Shown: positions 47,201 to 57,251 of the stretch, one piece after another
Layout of the letters: each line of letters starts with the position of its first letter
How positions within the stretch are numbered: position 1 is the first letter of the stretch
Source of the DNA: Brachionus rotundiformis
Lineage: Eukaryota; Rotifera; Eurotatoria; Ploima; Brachionidae
Assembly (NCBI GenBank): GCA_016802295.1
Contig: JAESIW010000020.1
Span: forward strand, 399,640-463,639
Length of the DNA stretch: 64,000 nt
Direction of reading: 5' to 3'
Made by a program: the position numbers and the translations under genes
The notes under the pieces: model-generated
Told to the model about the DNA's origin: nothing
Database searches by the model: none
The model's input: the letters and a program-made list of their open reading frames with translations, nothing else

Positions 47201-47509
47201 TTTTTTATCCTTTTCAGAAAAACGAATAATTTTCTGTTCCTTTTCAAGTCTAATTTGTTTGAACTTGTTCATTACATTTGTTTTATACTTTTTGGTGTCT
47301 CTTTTCCACATTGTATGTAAAAACAGTGAATCCACAAGTACATAAGCACCAAATATAAAAAGACAAAGCCTTCCCCATATTGTATTTTCACCACTATAAG
47401 AGCCAACAAGTTCACATGGTGTTTGAGCATTCTCAATCAAAAATTGCACAGATTTATCAACAATAACGTTTAAATCTATGTTTGATCGTCCTTTTCTATT
47501 TCGACTCAT
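44262..47509 (-). CDS. DDE transposase fused to Ulp1 SUMO protease
   Basis: One gene of four exons: 47509-45104, 45040-44924, 44863-44718, 44655-44262, all joined in phase, 1020 residues. N-terminal 800 residues: transposase-like, with a cysteine-rich patch (CWNGIFSCISCENSF), then candidate catalytic acids at VWYFDASGLFIPA, PKIIVTDFSWANINALL and NNPVESWFGYFRNNI. From residue about 790: a Ulp1/SENP-type C48 peptidase, with LNNDLLSDEIIFNYF (the L-N-D-E-x-I-x-x-Y start motif), HHWCLFFVD (catalytic histidine), FLDSLG (aspartate) and LQNDGVSCGVFVC (glutamine and cysteine). The triad is intact. The last 50 residues form a treble-clef zinc finger (CCICGKKDSDQEIIGFDCIH, then SYHSKC, then CEQC), RING- or PHD-like. 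The exon 1 to exon 2 junction lies within the protease start motif, so the fusion is real. No stop or frameshift seen. It likely moves the giant element; the protease may counter SUMO-dependent silencing, which is inference. Confidence 0.82.
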
Positions 47510-47630
47510 TATTTAGTTAAATAATAAATTTTCTTAATAACTATATAAAATATCTAAAATTTTTTAAAAATATTAATTGGTCCTTTAGAAAAAATAATTT
47601 TTGGAAATTTTTTTATGTTATGAAATGGCA

Positions 47631-47845
47631 GCAAAGTAAAATTTTTGATCAAATTTCAAGCGCTCAATCTTGCTCAAACATTTTTAGATGCGCAATTAAA
47701 TTTCATCGCTGATTTTTTACCTTTATTTTCAAACTTTTGAAAAAAAGGATTGTAATTTCTAAAAATGCAATGAAATTTAATTGCGCATCTAAAAATGTTT
47801 GAGCAAGACTGAGCGCCTGAAATTTGATCAAAAATTTTACTTTGC
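47631..47845. mobile_element. 215-bp MITE nested in giant element
   Basis: Inverted ends GCAAAGTAAAATTTTTGATC, flanked by TGAAATGGCA on both sides (47621-47630 and 47846-47855), a perfect 10-bp match. If one base is assigned to each end the duplication is 8 bp instead, so hAT and MULE origins are both possible. The arms are nearly perfect for about 90 bp. A truncated relative lies at 19687-19870. Confidence 0.88.
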
Positions 47846-48396
47846 TGAAATGGCACTGTATTTGAATAGCAATAGTCAAAATTGAATTTTGATAATATGA
47901 TAATTGAATTAACATGTAATAATTGAGAATATGTTTAAAAAGCAACTACAAAAAATAATAAAATCTTAAATCTTTTGTCAACTGTAGTACCTTTTTAAAA
48001 CGTTTTTTATGCTTCAATAGCGTAAAATAGCGGAATCGAGTAAATTTTAAATTGTCTTAAATTATATTTTTTTGAGAAAAATATTCAATGAAAATTTTAA
48101 ACACTAAATAATGATTAAGTCGATTAATAGTTTAATACTAAAAATTTCATAGAGTAATTTTTTTTTCTCTGCTAGAAGAAAAAATTTTTTTCTATTTTTT
48201 TATTGAAAATTTAATTTATAGGAAAAATTTCAACCGTTTAAAGGGTAATTTTTAGTTTTAACAAATTTAAGTGATAAATAGATTAAAAAAATTTGATAAA
48301 ATCTTTAATAATTTTATTTTAATTTGATAAATTTAAATAAAACTTTTTAATAAAAAAAAGTAAAATAAAAAAAAATCAAAACAAAAATAAAAAAAA

Positions 48397-49833
48397 TCAG
48401 TATTTTTTAAATTTCTTTCCTAGTTTATCAAAAAAACTATCAGAAATTTTTAAAGCTTCATTCGGAGCTTTTGAAATATCATATTTTTTATCAAAATATG
48501 CTCTTTTTTTGATCTTCTGGTATTTTTGATAAACTTTCTTGCTATATTGTCTAACAGCTGTTGAACAGGAACACAATGATGCACTTTCATATGTTCTAAA
48601 CATTTTTTAATTTTATTTTAAGAAGATCAAAATTGTAATTTTTCTTACGGTTTATATTTGACCCTACGATTTTTATCTGGAGCCCATTGAATTTTGAGTT
48701 CTAGCTTGTTTCGGCTACTATTAAACTTGTGGCCGATTACTTTATCAACCTTGTAGAAGATGTATCAAAAAGAAAAATTGATTGAAGTTAAATTTTAAAA
48801 TTTAATTTACTTTGAAAGATGTATCCTCAATATTAGCTCCAGTAAGATCTTTATAACTTTGCGCAAGATTTCGAAAAATAACTTTTTTGTGTATATTTTT
48901 TTTTTTTGACAACTTTTTCTTTTTTGTCAAAGGAATCGAATTTCTTTTGCCATTATTATCAATTGAGTTTTCTTGATTTGTCCATTCTTCCGAATTAATC
49001 GGCGTTTTTGATCCTTCTGAATCAATTGACGTTTCTGATTGGGTCCGTTGTTCATCTATAACTTCTGACAAATTAATTCCGGTTGGAGCTTTTAATTTAC
49101 AACTTGTTTATTTTGTTTAAAAAAAATATAATTTCTACCTTCAATTAGAGGAACATCTTCTAAATTATTTTGAATGGTTTGATTTAATTCTTTAGGATAT
49201 TCTTTGAAAATTGTTTCCAGTGGTCCTATAATTTATAATTACTTATTGAATAAATTTTTTTAATTATTTTACCTTCAATCATACTAATATCTGAAAGGAT
49301 CGGGCTTCGCACTTCTTGAGAATGCAATCCGTTTTCGTTTTCTTTATCAAAAAATTAATTAAAAAATTTCTTTTTGAATTACTTACCTAAGGTTAATTTT
49401 TTTGCTTCTTTATCCCAGGTAATAAAGCACTTATTTTTAAACCATTCCTCAAAAGATGGTTTTTCAATGGAACCTTCTAAGAAAATAAAAAAAAAAATTT
49501 AAATTAAAAAAAATTAATTTAATTAAATGATTACGCTGAAATCTCTGACGGATTTCTCTTGTTGACAATTTGTTTTGAGGATTGTTATTTGCAAATACTG
49601 AGGAGCAGACAACAAGGAATTTTTTATAAAATTTTTTAATTTGACTTGGCTTCTTAACAAAAAAGATTAGAAAAATATTATTAAAATTGAATAAATTACA
49701 AATTCTTCCGGATTGAAAAATCTTTGTGTAGTTGACTCAATTGATCTTACTTCAGTAGAATTAACTAAAAATAAATTGGTTAAAAAAAAATTTGAAAATC
49801 TTTAAAGTTACATGAAACTATGCTTTCAGCCAT
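48397..49833 (-). CDS. Transposon-carried chromodomain protein
   Basis: Multi-exon gene in the giant element. ATG at 49833 (MAESIVS); then exons with NSTEVRSIES (about 49770-49710), KPSQIKKFYKKFLVVCSSVF (about 49650-49540), KPSFEEWFKNKCFITWDKEA (about 49480-49390), ENENGLHSQEVRSP (about 49340-49275), GPLETIFKEYPKEL (about 49220-49140), a serine/threonine- and lysine-rich exon (about 49090-48812), a chromodomain exon (48749-48649), and a final exon to 48397. The chromodomain reads VDKVIGHKFNSSRNKLELKI then QWAPDKNRRVKYKPTYESAS, with the V-x-x-V-x-x-[HR]-x strand, the K-x-x-x-x-x-x-x-W core and a C-terminal helix (TAVRQYSKKVYQKY). Chromodomains bind methylated histone tails, so it could steer integration or resist silencing. 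That role is inferred. Intermediate exon ends are approximate. Confidence 0.65.
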
Positions 49834-51520
49834 TTTTATATCTATGAATAATAAAATATTTTCTAAAAAAAAAATTAAATATAAACTAATTTTATACTAT
49901 TTTTAAAAAGAAACAAAGAAAATAAACTAAATTAAATTGAAATCAATAATTTTCTCGTATAGAACTTGAAAAAAATTCTGTATGTCTTGCCCGGAATTTT
50001 CAATTTGAATTAAGCAAATCTCTTGCAATGATTTTCGCTGGAATACTTTTTAATTTTCTTAATTTTTTTGAGGCTATCAAGTCTTATTTTCGCGCTTTTT
50101 GTCTAAAAAATTGACCGAATCTATTGATATTTTAATAATTTTCATATTTCTGCATTAAGGCCACAATTACAACTTGCTCAATGTTAAGAAAAATACTTAA
50201 TATTTGTCATATGAATACATTGAGTTGGATGAGACAATTAGAAAGTTAAAATCAGCATTGTTGGACCAATTGCTTGTGTCTTTGTTAAAATTATCCAAGA
50301 TGCCAGTTGGATAGAAAAATGTTTAACTCACCCAGTCCTTTATAACTCTTTTTTTTTAAATTTTTTTAATTTTAATAACTCAAAAAATTATATATATTAA
50401 AAAAAAACAAATATATTTTATAATTTGTTTAATTTTTATGTAAAATATGATCAATTTAAATTTATTACAAAACCAAAAATCTAAATCATTCGTAAATCAG
50501 ATCACGAAACATGCTTTTGCATGACTCTAGAATCGTAAAGAAAAACGATTCGTCTGGAAGAAACCAGATTGTCAGTAATTTTGATGTTGGGTTTTATAAA
50601 TAAGCAACTTAACATATTTAATATGAATGATAAAGTAAATAAGATTTTGCACAAAAAATTTTTTTTCAAGAATAAAAAGTTTAATATAAGCATGATTTAA
50701 TTTTGATTAATTCCATTAATCTTTGTTTATTAGCTTTTAATATTAATATATATTTTATCTTTTAAATTTTCGTTTAAATTTTAATTTTCTAAGGAAACTA
50801 GAGACATTTTTTTACTTGAGAACCATTTTCAATCTAAAAGGGTAGATTTAATTAGACATGGAAGGAAAAAGGAATTTGAAGTTAAAGATGAGAATGATTT
50901 TAAAACAAAAGATAACTGATTGTTTTTGTAAATTTTTAATATTTACTCGAGTGTCTGAATAGCAAAATAATTAATTCTGGTCTATTAGTGAGCTTGTTGT
51001 TGAATTTGGTAAAGTTGTTACTTTCCGCAGCCTCTAGGTACACTACAAACTCATTTTATATGAGTGACGAGATCTATTCCGCTAGTAAATTTTTTTTAAC
51101 TGCTAGTAAAAAAATTAATTAATGTATGCTAAATTTTTTATATGCTTCCTAAGAAATTAAATAGTTAAATTACTTAATTAATTAACTTAAAAAATCATAT
51201 ATAAATAAATAATTTAAAACTTCAGAACTTTTTTTAAATTAACTCTCAATTGATTACGTTTTATACCATGTTATAAATAGTGAAAACTTATCAAATCCTT
51301 TACAATTAGATGAACCGAATGATTTCAGAAAAAAATGGAAAAATTTGCACCAATGCTGGCAATAAATAAATTTATTTTGTTTTCTTATCCATTAGTTGTG
51401 GAGCAATGGGTCATTTTTAAAACTTACCTCTGAATAATTTTTGTCATGTGTGTGAATTGAAGCCATTGACTCTAGCCATGTTCGTCTCAGTTCCAAACAA
51501 TTGCCATAAGATTTATTTTA
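49834..51520. other. Noncoding part of giant element
   Basis: AT-rich, no gene that I can support. A 63-residue minus-strand frame at 50502-50693 is hydrophobic, with no family motif. Weakly GC-richer spots occur around 50980-51050. Confidence 0.45.
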
Positions 51521-51529
51521 CCAATCAGT

Positions 51530-51770
51530 TGACTCACCGATATAATGGTCTGTAAATGCACCCTGGATATGGATTTTAGCCGAGTGTGGAGTTTTGCGCA
51601 TCAACTTATATATAAGAACACAGGCCTCAAGTCTAATCGACTCGAACTTAGAGTTAAAACACTTGAGAGTCTCCATGCAAATGCTAAAGCACTGAGTTGC
51701 TTGTCCATCGAAGAAAACAGATGGCAGCTTGATGATTAAATATCTCAGAGCAGAAAAGACCCTCAGCTTG
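51530..51770 (-). pseudogene. DOCK-like captured gene fragment
   Basis: Minus-strand frame reads RVFSALRYLIIKLPSVFFDG, then CMETLKCFNSKFESIRLEAC, then VLIYKLMRKTPHSAKIHIQG. The block S-I-R-x-E-A-C-x-x-x-Y-x-L-M-R followed by K-x-x-x-Q resembles the DOCK-C class of Rho-GEF proteins (DOCK6/7/8). Adjacent sequence to 52070 is also GC-richer and partly open but does not continue the frame. Intron-free and isolated inside the transposon, it looks like a captured host segment. Confidence 0.4.
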
Positions 51771-52187
51771 ACCAGTTCGGATTAATTACTATGAAGCATG
51801 TAGAAATACATGTCCAGAGGCACAAGTTGGACTCGATAAAGATGGAACGATTGATTTTTTTCGAGTCTGCTTCGGCGCGAATTCGGGGTGCTGTATTAAC
51901 TGCCATTGATTGTGTCAATTGAGTGTTTCTGTTCATTGATGCTGATCGATTTGTGAACATTATTGCGCTAAATGATATTTTGTCTAATAGTTCTATATTA
52001 GATATTCAGTTGCTGATTTCGTTGCGCGGCGATTTAATAATGGCCTTTATGTCTTGACCTCTACTAATTGCACTTAAAAAATTGAAAATTTAAGTTTTTT
52101 TTTCCTATTTGATTTTAAAAATAAAAATTTCGCACTTCCAATGAGTGAAGTAAAATATAGAAGAAATATAAAAAAGATAAATTTAGA
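51771..52187. other. GC-richer captured-like sequence, unidentified
   Basis: More G+C than the transposon average. Short frames on both strands up to about 52070 (for example MFTNRSASMNRNTQLTQSMA on the minus strand) have no family match that I recognise. Probably part of the same captured segment as 51530-51770. Confidence 0.35.
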
Positions 52188-52520
52188 GGCAAAATGTTAT
52201 TTTTTGTACATTTTTATATTTTTACATTTTTACATTTTTAAGAGATGAAAAAAAAATCTCAAAATCAAAAAATCTAAAAAAATTTTGATTCAAGAAAAGT
52301 AATAATAAATTCGCAATTAATTAAAAGGGATTTTCAAAAAATTATCCTTGGTTTTTACAATTAAATTTTTCTAAAACTCCTTTTAAAGTAATTGCGAATT
52401 TATTATTACTTTTCTTGAATGAAAATTTTTTTAGATTTTTTGATTTTGAGATTTTTTTTTCATCTCTTAAAAATGTAAAAATGTAAAAATATAAAAATGT
52501 ACAAAAAATAACATTTTGCC
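52188..52520. mobile_element. 333-bp palindromic MITE, 8-bp target duplication
   Basis: Arms of about 125 bp, starting GGCAAAATGTTATTTTTTGT, are near-perfect reverse complements around a short loop near 52345. AATTTAGA flanks both sides (52180-52187 and 52521-52528), an 8-bp duplication as made by hAT transposases. Noncoding. Inserted in the giant element after its arrival. Confidence 0.88.
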
Positions 52521-54684
52521 AATTTAGATACTCATACTTGTTTGAAAATTCAGCAAAAAAAGTGTATTTGAAAAATTGACTGTTTTTTTGTTAATTGTTG
52601 TATTTTTCTACTGTAAAATTTTAATGCTTTGTGTAAAATTAATTTTCATTTTAAAGAATAAAAAACATTTGATATTTTGTTTAGTAGAAATAAATTTTTC
52701 TATGCATAATCTTAATAATTTTTTAAAATTCAACTAGTAGAACTATTTAAAATAAATACGACTAAAATTAAAAATGAAAAATCGTAACTTACTTATTTTA
52801 TTTTCCATTAAACACTTGAAGACCAGATAAGCTTATTTTTTATCTATACATTATAAAAAAAATTAAGTATGATAATAATTTAATAAAATTTTTAAATTGC
52901 TTTCCTAATTTAATAAAAAAATTAAAATAAATATTAACAATTTATAAATTTTTAAAAAACAATAGAAAACATTGAATTTAGAAGTTTTTTGCACACGTTA
53001 AAATCTTTTTACTATTTTTCACTAAATTGTTTAACAATTTAAAAATTATTTGAATTATTTTCAATATTAACATGGAATTTTTACAATGACAGAATAAAAA
53101 ATTTCAAAAACTCTTATAAATAAATTATGTTAATAAAAAAGTTTTTTAGACCTCTCGGTTCTTAATGGTTTAAAATGGACCTTCTGGCGTTATTGTTACT
53201 TTTTTGACCAAATCCTATTTATCATTCCCATTGATTAAACCAAAAATTTTTAAATTCACACAACTATTTTTATTTGGGTTAAAAATTTGGATTTTTTAAT
53301 TTTTAATTCACCAATTTAAAAAAAAAATAAAAAATTAAATTTAGAGCATCAATTTCGAAATAAAAGGTAATTCAGATCGAATTTTTTGAAAATTGTTATT
53401 TTATGTTTTTTTCTTAACCGAAAAAAATAACTTCAGAGTTTTATTTTTTCGAATAGAAATTTTTAATATTTTAAAACTCAATTACTAATTCTATTTTCAA
53501 TGAGACATTCTCATTTTAATTTTAGTTTCATCATTTAACCGAATTTCAACAATCGTTTTATAATCACGAATCTAAGTAACTTCAATGCTTTAATGTTTGA
53601 TAAAATTATTATTTTTTAAAAAATCTAAAATTTAAGATAATAATTTAAATCTTATCATTAAACAAGCTTAATTTTGACCCTTAAAAAATTACAATAAAAC
53701 AATCTAATTATATAATTAGGAGAACTTAACATTTTAATAAAATAAAAATTTAAAATTAAAAAAATTAAATAAATTACTTAATTATTTATTTATATGAATT
53801 TTTTTTATTAATCATTTAATTTAATTATCCCTATGAAGATTATATTTTTTTTTGTAGCATTTGTGAATTAACTTAACTTGAATTATTTAAACTATTGATT
53901 GTTTTGTTAAATGATTAAGAGATCAATGATTTTGATGTTAATTTGACAACAATTATTAGACCTAACATGTCTGGTAATGTTCAGTGATAGGGACTCGTAA
54001 AATTTGAAAAGACTCGAGTCTGAAACCGAGTCTATAGAGCTTTTCAGACTCGGATTTGAGTCTGAGTTTTATGAAAAATACTTAGGGACTCATGAGTCCG
54101 AGTTCGAGTCGGACTCGGGAGTCAGAATTTGAGTCATTTGGACTACAACATTACTAATGTTTAGTATTATTTTCTAATTTTTGTAATTTTTACTAATCCT
54201 AGTTATGTGTCAAAAATAAAAAGTAAGTTAAAAATATATGTAAAAACAAAAAAAAATTAAATATCATCTTAAGATAAAGTGAATAAAAAATAGTCGGGGT
54301 TGGTCGTGATTTTTGACATTTATCTGTCAAATATTATTTATAAAAATTTACTAAAAAACTATAAGGCTTTTTTTCATTACAAGATTTTACAAAAATTTAC
54401 AAAAAATTTCTGATTTTGATTTTGTAGGAAAATATAAGTATTTAGAAGAGATTTTAAAAAAAAAGTTTTGTAATTTTGCAAAAAATTGTTTTTCCTTACC
54501 AACTAATATTTATGCAAGATTAGGTTAGCTTCTTTAAAAATTACCTTATCTGACGTAATTTAACCAATTTTTGGTTTAATGTAGAAACACTATAAAATTA
54601 ATTTTTAATTAATAAAAAACTAAATTGATAATTAATTTTTTTGATAAAAATCATTGCATTTTCTAAATTTGATAGATTCAAAAA
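52521..54684. other. AT-rich interior of giant element; GACTC repeats
   Basis: No gene. Bases 53990-54145 contain many copies of GACTC/GAGTC, including GACTCGAGTC-like palindromes, a compact repeat that stands out in the AT-rich background. The rest is featureless. Confidence 0.5.
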
Positions 54685-56130
54685 TTAAAGAAAAAAAAAA
54701 TTACCACACGCAGTTACTTCAGAATCTTCACTCGGATCAGAATCAAAATATAAATTTAAACTGTTCAATAGACCAAGATGAAAATGTTGACAATCATTTA
54801 GAGCAGTTCGAAATATTGCCGATTTGATGTACAAATCCAAAATGATCAAAATGGCTGACTGATTGCCAAACAAATTTGGATTCAAATCAATAGTGTCAAT
54901 AATGGATTAACACAAATGCCTAGTACTATCAGCCAGAAGCTTGAGCAAACCTTTCTGCATATAAAACACTTCAGCAATCATGTATTTATTACAAAATGGT
55001 CTGATTGATTGAATTCTCTGATTTTTCCTCTTTATTAATTTGGACATATTTGGCAAATTTTTTGAGGCCACCAGTCAAATAATTGACCAAAATGAGACTT
55101 TTTGTTGACTTTTGTACCAAAATTGATTCAATTGATTTGAAAATGTTTTTGTTCAAGTGTTCATTCGTGTTCGTAGATGATTGATCTAGCTCAATCAGGG
55201 AATTGTCAACCAAAAGAGGAAAAAAAACGCTTCACAACCAAGGTGTCCGAATCTGTCAGCAGTGAAAATAGATAGTCCAGTATGTACAAGATTAGGCCTT
55301 GTTTAAAACCAACATTTTCCTCAATAAATTCGTCCAGTCTGATACAATTACAAATGCCAAACTTTTCCACTAAATCAAAAAGAAGAGCTGATTTTTCACC
55401 TGAATTTAATAATGTTTGCATTTTGATAAAAATTTTTTTCATAACACACTCTGATATGACTGTGGTAATGTGATTGTGTCGCGGATTGAAACCATGTATT
55501 GGCTTTTTGCACTCTTGAGAATTGTGCTTTTTGCGCAGACAACTCTGGTTGTGTTCTATCTTGTTCCGGTAGTCTTTTAGTTCAAGTAGAAGCTGGCTAA
55601 GTCGCTTCCAGATTGACTTGAAGTCGTCAAGCTCAAATTTGATGAGGCTGTCCAGAACAAATTCATTTTCGACCACTTGATCGCACTGCTGGATCAAGTG
55701 GGCGAAAATGGATGACACATTGGCACTGTACGACTTGGTGGCCGAGAAAATTTTCAAGTCATCTGAGTTTGACAAAGATTTGGCAATGACAAGTTGACGG
55801 ACATCAATTTGTCCCTATCCAGAGCAGTGACCGTGTCTCACACAATGACATCACGTCTCCGATTGGCTCGACCACTCGTTTCAGTGTGATGAGGAGGAGA
55901 CGCCGCCGGCTTTTGCTCAAGATAGTCGAGATGGAGTCGATTGGCCAACGTGACACAGTTACGTTTTAATTGTCTATGTTTGAATTTGGTTGCGTTTTGG
56001 TTGGAAGCGGACAGGTATTGCTGGAAAGCGTTCAATTTTGACAAGTTGGTAGACAGGAAATGTTTGGGCACGGCGATTCAGTCGCCGAGTGTGTGCGTGC
56101 CGCAATCCAGGCTGTGCTTATGATCTGATT
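54685..56130 (-). pseudogene. Captured host-gene fragment, unidentified
   Basis: Minus-strand frames at 55775-55206 (SFANVS-type start MSNSDDLKIFSATKSYSANV), 55213-54989 and 54885-54685 (NPNLFGNQSAILIILDLYIK) read as one broken alpha-helical protein. A further frame at 56071-55838 (MPKHFLSTNLSKLNAFQQYL) lies upstream in another phase. G+C is clearly higher than in the surrounding transposon. Frameshifts and stops separate the blocks. I do not recognise the family. Position next to the right end of the element fits a host segment acquired by transduplication. Confidence 0.5.
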
Positions 56131-56393
56131 GGCAAACTGCTCATAGTTCGGAATCCAGTCAAAATTTGAGCTTATTTTTTGATTTTTTGAATTCTGAATC
56201 GTTATTTAAAAAAATCTTTTTCATTTTGCAAAAATATCTGGGTTTGATTTAATTTTTGTCTTCATAATTTTAATTTTTTTTTCAAAATGACACCTGAACG
56301 ACTAATATAAAAAAAAAAAAATTTTAATTTAAATTTTTAATTAAGCAAATTTGCTTAATTTTTGAGCAAAAAAAATTAAGAAAAAATCTTATT

Positions 56394-56459
56394 CCTCTAA
56401 ATAGTTATTCAAGTTTAGCTGAATTGAAACGATCGAATTGAAACGAACTTCACAACCCC
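56394..56459 (-). repeat. Right terminal inverted repeat of giant element
   Basis: Reverse complement begins GGGGTTGTGAAGTTCGTTTC and carries GATCGTTTCAATTCAGC. Followed by the GTAAATTGT target copy at 56460-56468. An internal AAGCAAATTTGCTTAA palindrome lies just inside at about 56345. Confidence 0.88.
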
Positions 56460-56468
56460 GTAAATTGT

Positions 56469-57251
56469 TTTTATTTATTAAAAAGTATTTAGACATAAAA
56501 ATGATTAGACTGACTTTTAAAAGAAATATTGAATATTAAATTTCTCAAGTATTTAAATAAATATCAAATATCAATTATTTCAAATTTTATGAAAATAATT
56601 TTGTTTTAAATTAATATATTTTTTTGGTTAAAATGAATTAGGTGATGTTAAGAGCGAATAACTTAAAGATTTGGTGTTTGAATTTTGACTAATAATAATA
56701 ATTTTTCCGATTATTGATAACCACGAAGCGTTATTTATTAGAAATTTGAACCTACGAAGGTTCAATAGAGACCCATAATGCTTTTAAAGAATTTGTCACA
56801 TGTTAATGGCAGTAGTTAAAAATATAAAGGCTAATGTATCAAACCATGTCGACAAGGATCAATTAAAAAAGATATTCGAATATTTTAAAATACTGCATTT
56901 TGATAGATTTTATCTAAATGAGATTTGACATGAGGAAAAATTTATCTATCAAACAATTTTGCCATGAGACACAACTGAAATAGTCCTTAAGTTATTAATG
57001 TCTGATTTGTTACCTATAAAGATTAACAACAACAAAAGCTTGATACAAGTCTCAAGATATGATATTTTAGCAGTAGTATCCAATTTTTATTGAGGGGTAT
57101 TTAATAAAATATTATATTAAGAATTAAATGTTCTTGTTTTGACTAATATTAAAGATTAATTAAATGAGTTAATTTATTAACAAAAATTAATTTAATAAAT
57201 TGATCAATAACTAAATATTATTTGTCATAAAAATAATAAAATAAAAATCTA
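56469..57251 (-). repeat. LINE scrap and duplicated 3' flank of hnRNP copy 4
   Basis: The part closest to 57251 is the 3' flank shared with the copy at 31744-32865. Near 57015-56990 the minus strand encodes SDINNLRTISV of a LINE reverse transcriptase, matching 33335-33375. Between 56470 and 56880 nothing is recognised. Confidence 0.55.

Larger units (their letters stand above)
37872..56459. mobile_element. Giant (18.6 kb) Mutator-like DNA transposon
   Basis: The left end GGGGTTGTGAAGTTCGTTTC (37872) and the right end, reverse-complemented from 56459, agree over about 60 bp with few mismatches. The 9 bases outside are identical: GTAAATTGT at 37863-37871 and at 56460-56468. That is direct evidence of one transposition event carrying 18,588 bp. 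A 9-bp duplication is typical of Mutator-like (MULE) elements. Contents, all on the minus strand: homeodomain/C2HC protein (39653-44082), transposase-Ulp1 fusion (44262-47509), chromodomain protein (48397-49833), and host-gene-like fragments (about 51530-51770, 54685-56130). Two MITEs (47631-47845, 52188-52520) were inserted later. The transposase shows no stop or frameshift, so the element may be recently active. Superfamily assignment rests on target length and general DDE features; it could be a new clade. Confidence 0.85.

Noticed and set aside
37872..56459. Giant element as a Polinton/Maverick
   Set aside because: Ulp1-like proteases and large size suggested it, but there is no protein-primed DNA polymerase, retroviral-type integrase, packaging ATPase or capsid-like gene. 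Polintons make 6-bp duplications and have much longer terminal repeats.
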